Shown here piece after piece: positions 1 to 5,990 of a stretch of DNA of 7,770 bases. The stretch's first letter is position 1. Each line of letters begins with the position of its first letter. This DNA is from an uncultured Eubacteriales bacterium (lineage in GTDB: Bacteria; Bacillota; Clostridia; Christensenellales; Aristaeellaceae): positions 1 through 7,770 of the forward strand of contig CALVPU010000102.1 in the NCBI GenBank assembly GCA_944353735.1. The letters are read 5' to 3'. A program made the translations under genes and the position numbers. Below the pieces are notes generated by a model. It saw nothing but the letters and a program-made list of their open reading frames with translations. It was not told the DNA's origin and searched no databases.

Positions 1-369
1 TTCACCTCGGACGGCGTGCGCAGCTTCTGGCTGCTGGCGATGTGCAACCTGCTGCTCGCCGCCGCACTGCTCCCGCCGCTGGCGGCGCTGGCGGACTGGC
101 TGGCGCGCGGCGCGGCACGGCGTTACCTGTACCGGCTGCTGGCGATGGCGGGCGCGGTATCGCTGGAGATCTACCTGCTGTACTCGCGCGTGTACGCCCT
201 GCTGGGACGGATCGACGTCTACCAGTCCGGCACCGCCAGCGCCGACAAGCGCATACTCGCCGCGCTGGCGCTGACGCCGCTGTGCGCCGCGGCGCTGCGC
301 GCGCTGTGCCGCGCGATCGAGCGCCTCTTCCGCAACGCCGAAGCTCCGGAGCGCAAGCCGCACGGATGA
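1..369 (+). CDS. C-terminal fragment of a multi-spanning membrane protein, probably acyltransferase-3 family
   Basis: The reading frame is open from the first base of the window to a TGA at 367-369, so the N-terminal part of the gene lies upstream. The 122 visible residues hold about three hydrophobic segments: residues about 9-32, 46-67 (containing SLEIYLLYSRVYALL) and 80-100. A basic tail follows. The motif SLEIYLL near the C-terminus resembles the 'SLEIYLLH' segment in the last helices of acyltransferase-3 (OafA-like) proteins, which move acyl groups onto surface polysaccharides or lipids; here the histidine position is Tyr. This family link rests on one short motif and is tentative. The last dozen codons lie inside a repeat that recurs just downstream, so the natural C-terminus may have been altered. 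A GTG at 16 is only an internal codon. Confidence 0.55.
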   Translation, partial: FTSDGVRSFWLLAMCNLLLAAALLPPLAALADWLARGAARRYLYRLLAMAGAVSLEIYLLYSRVYALLGRIDVYQSGTASADKRILAALALTPLCAAALRALCRAIERLFRNAEAPERKPHG

Positions 370-445
370 CAACGGCACATCGCGCGAAGCGATTCCTTCC
401 GCAACGCCGAAGTTCCGGAGCGCAAGCCGCGCGGATGACAATGGC
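327..445. repeat. Direct repeat: two 50-bp copies, 69 bp apart
   Basis: Copy one is 327-376 and copy two is 396-445. They differ at three of 50 positions (344/413, 362/431, 373/442). The offset of 69 bp is a multiple of three. Copy one supplies the last codons and stop of the upstream membrane protein; copy two repeats the same codons and stop in non-coding DNA. The 19 bp between the copies are not repeated. This may be a dispersed intergenic repeat family or a local duplication of the gene end. Confidence 0.85.
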
Positions 446-751
446 GCGGCAGCGCTCTGCACACGTCCGCGCCCTGCATAAAGGGCGTTCATTGGCGCAG
501 AAAAAGGCACTCCCCGGCTGACCGGCCGACAAAAGCGCGTGGAAAGCGAAGTGTTCGACTGGCGCAGGAAGGCGGACGTTCTGCGCACAGCGCGCGCATC
601 TCGCGGCAGCGCCGGTCGCCGCATCTCGCGACGGCAGGTTGAGCTTCGCATGTCGGTCGCCGCAAGCGCCGCTCGCTGACGCGCAACCACCCTGCGGCGC
701 TTTGCGCCCATGCGACAGCGCTTGGGTGGCTGGGCTCGCCGCGCGCCACAT

Positions 752-766
752 TGCGATCTTATCGCA
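752..766. repeat. Small perfect inverted repeat upstream of pgk, possible operator
   Basis: TGCGAT at 752-757 and ATCGCA at 761-766 form a perfect 6-bp inverted repeat around CTT. It lies about 125 bp before the pgk start in one of the few less GC-rich spots of the region, where a promoter or operator could sit. In such GC-rich DNA short palindromes are common, so regulation is only a possibility. Confidence 0.25.
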
Positions 767-875
767 CGCAAGCGCGCGAACACGCTGCCATGCGGCAGAA
801 ACGCGCGCGCAGCTGCAGACAATCTTCAATCACTGGATGCGGCCCCGTCTGCCGGGCCTGCAGATCCATCGCAAC

Positions 876-882
876 AGGAGGT
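876..882 (+). promoter_or_regulatory. Strong ribosome-binding site fixing the pgk start
   Basis: AGGAGGT, a near-perfect Shine-Dalgarno sequence, stands 7 nt before the ATG at 890. The frame is open upstream to about 710, but no such site precedes earlier starts and homology begins only at 890. Confidence 0.85.
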
Positions 883-889
883 TTTTTCC

Positions 890-2149
890 ATGAGATTTGG
901 CATCCACACGCTGGACGACTTTGACGTGCGCGGCAAGACGGTGCTCTGCCGCGTGGACATGAACCAGCCGGTCGACCGCGCGACGGGCACGCTCAAGAGC
1001 ATCGCGCGCATCGCCGCCTGCGCGCCGACGGTGAAGGAGCTGTCCGACAAGGGCGCGAAGGTCGTGCTGCTGGCGCATCAGGGCAGCGACATCGAATACA
1101 AGAACTTCTACACCACCGTGCCGCACGCCAAGGTGCTCACCGAGTTGCTCGGCCGCGAGGTGCGGTTTGTCGAGGACGTCTGCGGCCCGACGGCGCGCGC
1201 GGCGATTCAGGGCATGAACGACGGCGAGATCATCCTGCTGGACAACGTGCGCTTCTGCTCCGAGGAACAGACGCTGTTCGAGATAAAGCTGCAGCTCACC
1301 CACGAGCAGCAGGCGCAGACCGAGGTCGTGCGCAAGCTCGCGCCGCTGGCGGACCTCTACGTCTGCGACGCCTTCGCTGCCGCCCACCGCGACCAGCCGA
1401 CGCTGTGCGGCTTCGAGCAGCTGCTGCCCTCGGCGATGGGCAGACTGTTCGAGCGCGAGTACTGCGTCGTCTCCGAGCTGATGGAGAATCCGGCGCACCC
1501 GTGCGCGTTCGTGCTCGGCGGCTCCAAGATTTCCGACGCGTTCATGATGATGGAGACGGTGCTCAGCTCCGGCGCGGCGGACGTCGTGCTCACCGGCGGC
1601 CTCGTCGGGCAGATCCTGCTCGCCTCGCAGGGCGTGGAGATCGGCTCCGGCACGCGCGGATTCATCGAAAAGTCCGGCTACGGCGAGTTCATCGGCAAGG
1701 CGATGGGCATCTATGCGCACTATGAGGACAAGATCCTCCTGCCGGTCGATCTGGCGCAGGTCGTGGACGGCGAGCGCGTCGAGGCGAAGGTCGGCGAAAT
1801 CCCCGCGGACTTCGACGCCATCGACATCGGCTCGGAGACGGCGAAGAAGTACGCCGACGCCATTCTCGCCGCCAAGACCGTGTTTGCCAACGGTCCCGTG
1901 GGCGTGTTTGAAAAGCCATGGGGCGAAACGGGCACGAAGGCGCTGTTCGAGGCGATGGCGCGCACCGAGGCGCACACCGTCGCCGGCGGCGGCGACAGCG
2001 AGACCGCGGCGGCGAAGTATGGCGTGACCGACCAGATCGGCTATATCTGCACCGGCGGCGGCGCGCTCATCCGCTTCCTCACCGGCGAAGAGCTGCCCGT
2101 GGTGCACGCGCTGCGCCACGCCGCCAAGGCGTTCCCGGCAAAGGCTTGA
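890..2149 (+). CDS. pgk: Phosphoglycerate kinase, archaeal-type
   Basis: The 419-residue product is a full-length phosphoglycerate kinase (normal length about 390-420). This family transfers phosphate between ATP and the carboxylate of 3-phosphoglycerate in glycolysis, in the cytosol. N-domain substrate residues visible are R21, D23 and N25 (RVDMN), R40, H63, R121 (NVRF) and H166-R167 (AHR). C-domain nucleotide residues are K213 (GGSKISD), N334-E341 (NGPVGVFE), the GGGDS loop at 366-370 and TGGG at 388-391. Several segments match archaeal enzymes (for example the Pyrococcus protein as I recall it) better than the bacterial form: HQG in place of HLGRP, LTGGLV, DAFAAAHRDQP and GEELPV near the C-terminus. 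The usual basic residue after HxG (Arg in bacteria, Lys in Pyrococcus) is Ser66 followed by Asp67, so substrate phosphate binding may be changed. It is followed after 14 bp by a LarA-family gene, not by glycolytic genes. It may be a second, specialised paralogue, but the rest of the genome is not visible. Confidence 0.9.
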   Translation: MRFGIHTLDDFDVRGKTVLCRVDMNQPVDRATGTLKSIARIAACAPTVKELSDKGAKVVLLAHQGSDIEYKNFYTTVPHAKVLTELLGREVRFVEDVCGPTARAAIQGMNDGEIILLDNVRFCSEEQTLFEIKLQLTHEQQAQTEVVRKLAPLADLYVCDAFAAAHRDQPTLCGFEQLLPSAMGRLFEREYCVVSELMENPAHPCAFVLGGSKISDAFMMMETVLSSGAADVVLTGGLVGQILLASQGVEIGSGTRGFIEKSGYGEFIGKAMGIYAHYEDKILLPVDLAQVVDGERVEAKVGEIPADFDAIDIGSETAKKYADAILAAKTVFANGPVGVFEKPWGETGTKALFEAMARTEAHTVAGGGDSETAAAKYGVTDQIGYICTGGGALIRFLTGEELPVVHALRHAAKAFPAKA

Positions 2150-2163
2150 GAGGAGGCGCGCGC

Positions 2164-3417
2164 ATGAAGCTTGACTTTGGATTCGGCGCCGGCGTGCAGT
2201 CGGTCGAGGTGCCCGAGCGCAACCTGCTCGGCGTGCTGATGGCGAACGAGGTGCCGAAGGGACTGACCGACGAGGCGGAGGTCGCCCGCGCGCTGGCGCA
2301 CCCGATCGGCGCGCCGCGCCTGAAGGCGATCGTCCATCCCGGCGAGAAGATCGCCATCGTCACCTCGGACATCACGCGCCCCTGCCCGACGTGGCGCATC
2401 ATGCCGGCGCTGCTGGACGAGCTCTACGCAGCCGGCTGCCGCCGCGAGGACATTTCGCTGGTGTTCGCGCTGGGCAGCCACCGCCGCCACGCGCCGGAGG
2501 AACAGAAAAAGCTCGCCGGCGAGCGCGCGTGGGCGGAAATCCGCTGCATGGACAGCGATCCCGCCGACTGCGTGCACATGGGCACGACCGACTGCGGCAC
2601 GCCGGTGGACGTCACGCGCGCGGTCGCCGAAGCGGACCGGCGCATCTGTCTGGGCAACATCGAGTACCACTACTTCGCCGGCTACTCTGGCGGCGCGAAG
2701 GCGATCATGCCCGGCTGCTCGACGCGCGACGCCATCCAGTCGAACCACCGCATGATGGTGCGCGAGGAGGCGCACGCCGGCAACCTCGACGGCAACCCGC
2801 TCAGGCAGGACCTCGAGCAGGCGGCGGCAATCTGCGGCGTGGACTTCATCGTCAACGTCGTGCTCGACGAGCACAAGCACATCGTCTGCGCCGTGGCGGG
2901 CGATCTGGTGAAGGCGCACCGCGAAGGCTGCAGGTTCCTCGACCGCATGTACCTCAAGGAGCTGGACCGCCGCGCCGACATCGTGCTCGTCTCGCAGGGC
3001 GGCGCGCCGAAGGACCTGAACCTCTATCAGACGCAGAAGGCGCTGGACAACGCCAAGCACGCCGTCAAGCCCGGCGGCACGATCATCCTCATCGGCTCCT
3101 GCCGCGAGGGGCTGGGCGAGAAGGTGTTCGAGCAGTGGATGCTCTCCGCGCCCACGCCCGAGAGCATGATCGAGCGCATCGGCCGCGACTTTCAGCTGGG
3201 CGGACACAAGGCCGCCGCCATCGCCATGGTGCTCAAAAACGCCGAAATCTATCTGGTCAGCGATCTGGACGACGATTTCGTGAAAAAGATCTTCCTCAAG
3301 CCGGCGAAGTCGGCGCAGGATGCGCTGGACCGCGCCTTTGCCCGCCTCGGTCCCGACGCCACCGTGCTGGCAATGCCCTACGGCGGCTCGACCCTCCCCC
3401 GCGTGCGGGAAGGATAG
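2164..3417 (+). CDS. larA: LarA-type nickel-dependent lactate / 2-hydroxyacid racemase
   Basis: The 417-residue product has the length and motifs of the LarA (DUF2088) family. These cytosolic enzymes interconvert the configuration at C2 of 2-hydroxyacids by hydride transfer, using a nickel-pincer nucleotide tethered to a lysine. Residues that line up with Lactobacillus plantarum LarA (from memory) are D69 and R72 in SDITRPCP (D72, R75), H106 in GSHRRH (H108), H169 in EYHYFAGYSGGAK (H174), the cofactor lysine K179 (K184), H195 in SNHRM (H200), and Q289 and K292 in LYQTQK (Q295, K298). The C-terminal PYGGSTLP segment is also typical. AGGAGG at 2151-2156 precedes the ATG by 7 nt. The gene follows pgk by 14 bp and is surely cotranscribed. 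The cofactor-making genes larB, larC and larE are not in the window and must be elsewhere if the enzyme is active. Family members act on lactate, malate, hydroxyglutarate, aldonates and others, so the substrate cannot be read from the sequence. Confidence 0.88.
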   Translation: MKLDFGFGAGVQSVEVPERNLLGVLMANEVPKGLTDEAEVARALAHPIGAPRLKAIVHPGEKIAIVTSDITRPCPTWRIMPALLDELYAAGCRREDISLVFALGSHRRHAPEEQKKLAGERAWAEIRCMDSDPADCVHMGTTDCGTPVDVTRAVAEADRRICLGNIEYHYFAGYSGGAKAIMPGCSTRDAIQSNHRMMVREEAHAGNLDGNPLRQDLEQAAAICGVDFIVNVVLDEHKHIVCAVAGDLVKAHREGCRFLDRMYLKELDRRADIVLVSQGGAPKDLNLYQTQKALDNAKHAVKPGGTIILIGSCREGLGEKVFEQWMLSAPTPESMIERIGRDFQLGGHKAAAIAMVLKNAEIYLVSDLDDDFVKKIFLKPAKSAQDALDRAFARLGPDATVLAMPYGGSTLPRVREG

Positions 3418-3424
3418 GCCGCAG

Positions 3425-3757
3425 CCGCGGGCGGAAAAGGCGAAGCGCCGCTCGACGCTTTTTCCTGTGCGCAAAAGCGCCCGGCGGCTCGATTCTCCGC
3501 CGTACACAGAAAAGGCGGAGCTGAAGGTGGCGCTCTGCACGAGCACGCCGTCGAGCCCAGCGCTCCGCCGCGGCGGGAAAGGCGAAACGCCACTCGACGC
3601 CTTTTCACATGCGCAAAAGCGCCCGGCGGCTCGATTCTCCGCCGTACACAGAAAAGGCGAAGCTGAAGGTGGCGCTCCGCACGAGCACGCCGTCGAGCCC
3701 AGCGCTCCGCCGCGGGCGGGAAAGGCGAAGCGCGGCGGTCAGCGCTTTTCTCCATGC
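3425..3757. repeat. Tandem intergenic repeat, unit 142-143 bp, two full and one truncated copy
   Basis: Unit one runs about 3436-3577, unit two 3578-3720, and a truncated third from 3721 to about 3757. Each is preceded by a CCGCGGGCGG-like lead-in, so the block starts about 8 bp after the larA stop. Units one and two differ by about eight substitutions and one 1-base indel. Each unit contains a terminator-like hairpin at its start, and units one and two have a second hairpin (CGGCGG/CCGCCG, 9-nt loop, at 3482-3502 and 3624-3644). In unit one GGCGGAGC (3514-3521) can pair at long range with GCTCCGCC (3562-3569). Frames across it are open but show no start signals or known protein. It looks like a dispersed non-coding repeat rather than a gene. 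The stretch 3758-3857 that follows shows nothing recognisable. Confidence 0.85.
3436..3463 (+). terminator. Possible terminator of the pgk-larA operon
   Basis: AAAGGCG (3436-3442) can pair with CGCTTTT (3456-3462) through one G-U pair, with a 13-nt loop, ending in a run of T. It stands 18 bp after the larA stop. Unit two of the repeat has the same hairpin with a fully paired AAAGGCG/CGCCTTT stem (3578-3584/3598-3604). The truncated third unit forms AAGCGC/GCGCTT (3728-3733/3742-3747) followed by TTC. The stems are short, so efficiency is uncertain. Confidence 0.35.
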
Positions 3758-3857
3758 CGCAGGATACGAAAAACCGCCGGCGCAGCGTTGCCGCCGGATG
3801 GTTCCGACCACCATTGCCGACCGCGCATTCGTGCCGGCGCGCGAAACCAAAACACAG

Positions 3858-3906
3858 GCGCCGCTGGGTTCCCGCGAGGAACCCAGCGGCGCACTTTTGC
3901 GTTTTT
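3858..3906. terminator. Strong rho-independent terminator, probably bidirectional
   Basis: A perfect 15-bp stem (3858-3872 with 3878-3892) encloses a 5-nt loop, CGCGA. On the minus strand it begins 18 nt after the uvrC stop codon and is followed by a T-rich stretch (TGTGTTTTGGTTT). On the plus strand it is followed by ACTTTTGCGTTTTT. It lies between convergent genes and can stop transcription from both sides; the spacing suggests uvrC is its main client. Confidence 0.9.
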
Positions 3907-3910
3907 CGCC

Positions 3911-5947
3911 TCAACATGCTCCGCGGCTTGCATCCGACGGGCTCGCCGCACCGGCGCCTTCGCCTGCATCCGACGGGCTCGCCGGACCGGCATCACCGGC
4001 GGCGCATTCGTCCATGTCCGGCGCAGCGCTTGCACCAGCGTCCAGCGCCGCCTCCGCGCCGCCGTCCGACGCTTCGCCCGCGCCGGAATCGAGCTCCTCG
4101 TGGAGCATGCGGTAGATGGCGGCGGCGACGCCCTGCGGCAGTCCCGGAACCTGCTCGATCTCCTCCAGCGAGGCGGCGCGCAGCGCCTCGACGGTCCGGA
4201 AGTGCTTCAGCACCGCCTTGCGGCGCGCCGGTCCAACGCCGGGCACGCCGTCGAGCTGCGAGGCAACCGACGCCCTGCCGCGCAGGCCGCGATGATGGGT
4301 GATGGCGAAGCGGTGCGCCTCGTCGCGCAGGCGCTGAATGAGGTGCAGCGCGTTGGAACGGCGGTCGAGCACGATGGACATGTCGCTATACGGCAGCACG
4401 ATCTCCTCGATGCGCTTGGCGAGGCCGAACATCGGAATGTGCAGCCCGAGGGCGTGCATGGCGTCCTGCGCCGCGGCGAGCTGCCCGCGACCGCCGTCGA
4501 TGAGGATCAAATCGGGCAGGTCCGAGAACTTGCCGCCGCGCGGGTCGAGTCCCTGCGCCTGCCGCTCGGCGAGCTCGGTCAGGCCGTGGGAGAGGCGCCG
4601 CGTGATGACCTCGTGCATGGAGGCGAAGTCGTTCGCGCCCTGCACGGTCTTGATGCGGTAGTGGCGGTATTCGCGGTTGGCGCTGACGCCGTCGATCATC
4701 ACCACCTCGCTGGCGACGCTGAGCGCGCCCTGCGTGTTGGAGATGTCGTAGCCCTCGATGCGCCGCGGCGGCCTGTCCAACCCGAGCACGTCGGCGAGCT
4801 CCTCGACGGCGCCGACCGTGCGCGCGCGGGTGTTTGCCAGCCGCCGGTCGATCTTCTCCGCCTCGTCGCGCAGGTTCTTCAGCGCCACATTGACGAGCCG
4901 GAACTTGTCGCCCTTGCGCGGCGTCTGGATGTAGACGCGGTGACCGGCGCGCTCGGACAGCAGCTGCTCGACGATGTCCTGCTCCGGCGCGATGGTGGAC
5001 AGCAGGATCTCGCGCGGCGGAACGTTCTCTTCGCCGTAGTACTGCAGCATGAACTGGGTGAGGATCTCGCCGGCGGGATCGTCGCCCGCGCCGTCGAGCG
5101 TGAAGCGCTCGGAGCCGATCAGCCGCCCGGAGCGCACGAACATCAGCTGCACGAGCGCGTCGGCGTCGTGGTGGAGCACGGCGATGACGTCGCGGTCGGC
5201 GTCGTTGGTGGAGATGGCGGTCTGCTTCTCGAGCAGCGCCTCCACGGCGCGGATGCGGTCGCGGTAGACGGCGGCGCTTTCGTAGTTCATCTCTTTGGCG
5301 CACTGCGCCATGCGCGCCTTGAGGGCGTCGAGCACGGGCTTGTAGCGCCCGTTGAGGAAGTCGAGCGCGCCGTCGAGCGCCTGGCGGTAGGTCTCCCGCG
5401 AGACCTTTCCGGCGCAGGGCGCCATGCAGCGACCGATCTGGTGCTGCACGCAGGGGCGGCGCGGCTTGTCCGGGTGGATGGCGTAGGCACAGTCGCGCAG
5501 CGGATAGATCATGTGCAGCACGTCCATGACCTCGCGCACGATCGTCGCGCCGCGATAGGGCCCGAAGTAGCGCGCGCCGTCGCGCTCCTGCCGGCGGGCA
5601 AGCTCGATGCGGGGGAAGTCTTCGCTCAGGTCGACGCGGATGTAGGGATACGCCTTGTCGTCCTTGAGGAGGATGTTGTAATGGGGCATGTGGCGCTTGA
5701 TGAGATTGCACTCGAGCGTGAACGCCTCCAGCTCGCCCTCGACGAGCATGATGTCAAAATCGTCGATCTTCTCCACCATGGCGCGCACCTTGGGCGTGTG
5801 GGCGCGGTAGGCGTGGAAGTACTGCGAGACGCGGTTCTTGAGGTTCTTCGCCTTGCCGACGTAGATGATCTCGCCCTTGGACTTCATCAGGTAACAACCG
5901 GGCGAATCCGGCAGGTTCGCCAGCTTCCATTCGAGCTCGGCGTTCAT
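3911..5947 (-). CDS. uvrC: Excinuclease ABC subunit C (UvrC)
   Basis: UvrC makes the two incisions on either side of a DNA lesion in bacterial nucleotide excision repair, after UvrA and UvrB have located it. The 678-residue product shows all expected parts in order. The N-terminal GIY-YIG nuclease spans about 10-95, with G17-C18-Y19, Y29-V30-G31, R39 and E79. A cysteine set C153, C166, C174, C178 matches the spacing of the four cysteines reported as an iron-sulfur ligand set in E. coli UvrC. The UVR motif that contacts UvrB is at about 203-238. The RNase H-like nuclease has D401 in GYDISN, D484 in LILIDGG and H545 in DEAHRF. Tandem helix-hairpin-helix motifs lie at about 565-618. The last 58 residues (621-678) are an acidic Ala/Gly/Ser/Asp-rich tail not typical of the family. 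An in-frame GTG at 5974 lacks a ribosome-binding site; the ATG at 5947 has one. The gene follows the ABC permease by 43 bp and ends at a strong terminator. Confidence 0.97.
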   Translation of the reverse strand: MNAELEWKLANLPDSPGCYLMKSKGEIIYVGKAKNLKNRVSQYFHAYRAHTPKVRAMVEKIDDFDIMLVEGELEAFTLECNLIKRHMPHYNILLKDDKAYPYIRVDLSEDFPRIELARRQERDGARYFGPYRGATIVREVMDVLHMIYPLRDCAYAIHPDKPRRPCVQHQIGRCMAPCAGKVSRETYRQALDGALDFLNGRYKPVLDALKARMAQCAKEMNYESAAVYRDRIRAVEALLEKQTAISTNDADRDVIAVLHHDADALVQLMFVRSGRLIGSERFTLDGAGDDPAGEILTQFMLQYYGEENVPPREILLSTIAPEQDIVEQLLSERAGHRVYIQTPRKGDKFRLVNVALKNLRDEAEKIDRRLANTRARTVGAVEELADVLGLDRPPRRIEGYDISNTQGALSVASEVVMIDGVSANREYRHYRIKTVQGANDFASMHEVITRRLSHGLTELAERQAQGLDPRGGKFSDLPDLILIDGGRGQLAAAQDAMHALGLHIPMFGLAKRIEEIVLPYSDMSIVLDRRSNALHLIQRLRDEAHRFAITHHRGLRGRASVASQLDGVPGVGPARRKAVLKHFRTVEALRAASLEEIEQVPGLPQGVAAAIYRMLHEELDSGAGEASDGGAEAALDAGASAAPDMDECAAGDAGPASPSDAGEGAGAASPSDASRGAC
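3929..3990 (-). repeat. 36-bp-period duplication in the uvrC 3' end
   Basis: Positions 3929-3954 and 3965-3990 match at 25 of 26 bases, 36 bp apart. In the protein this gives two 12-residue repeats, GPASPSDAGEGA and GAASPSDASRGA, at the extreme C-terminus. The near-identity at DNA level points to a recent in-frame duplication. Confidence 0.8.
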
Positions 5948-5950
5948 GAA

Positions 5951-5959
5951 ATCACCCCC
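5951..5959 (-). promoter_or_regulatory. Ribosome-binding site fixing the uvrC start
   Basis: On the minus strand GGGGGTGAT matches the extended consensus GGAGGTGAT at eight of nine bases just before the ATG at 5947. It favours this start over the in-frame GTG at 5974. Confidence 0.7.
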
Positions 5960-5990
5960 ATTGCGAAGTCGCACGCGCGCGCGAACCGCC

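Larger units (their letters stand above)
446..889. other. Intergenic region without a convincing gene, upstream of pgk
   Basis: No frame here has a plausible start with a ribosome-binding site or a recognisable product. A 6-bp stem-loop at 470-475/482-487 (CGCCCT/AGGGCG, loop GCATAA) is not followed by a clear T-run, so it is at best a weak terminator for the upstream gene. An 11-bp sequence, CGGTCGCCGCA, occurs at 613-623 and again at 654-664. A short inverted repeat is at 752-766. I could not identify a convincing -35/-10 pair for the pgk-larA operon, although its promoter should lie in this stretch. Confidence 0.6.

Noticed and set aside
2..829. A 275-codon minus-strand open frame across the first gene and the intergenic region
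   Set aside because: Arg/Ala/Cys-rich translation, no motif, runs through the direct repeat, and is antisense to a plausible membrane protein.
710..889. In-frame N-terminal extension of pgk
   Set aside because: No ribosome-binding site upstream and no similarity to the family; the strong site at 876-882 fixes the start at 890.
830..3546. Long minus-strand open frames (830-2119 and 2041-3546) opposite pgk and larA
   Set aside because: Composition rich in Arg, Ala, His and Val with no motif; mirror images of well-supported genes.
3425..3757. CRISPR array
   Set aside because: Units are 142-143 bp and similar over their whole length, without short repeats separated by unique spacers.
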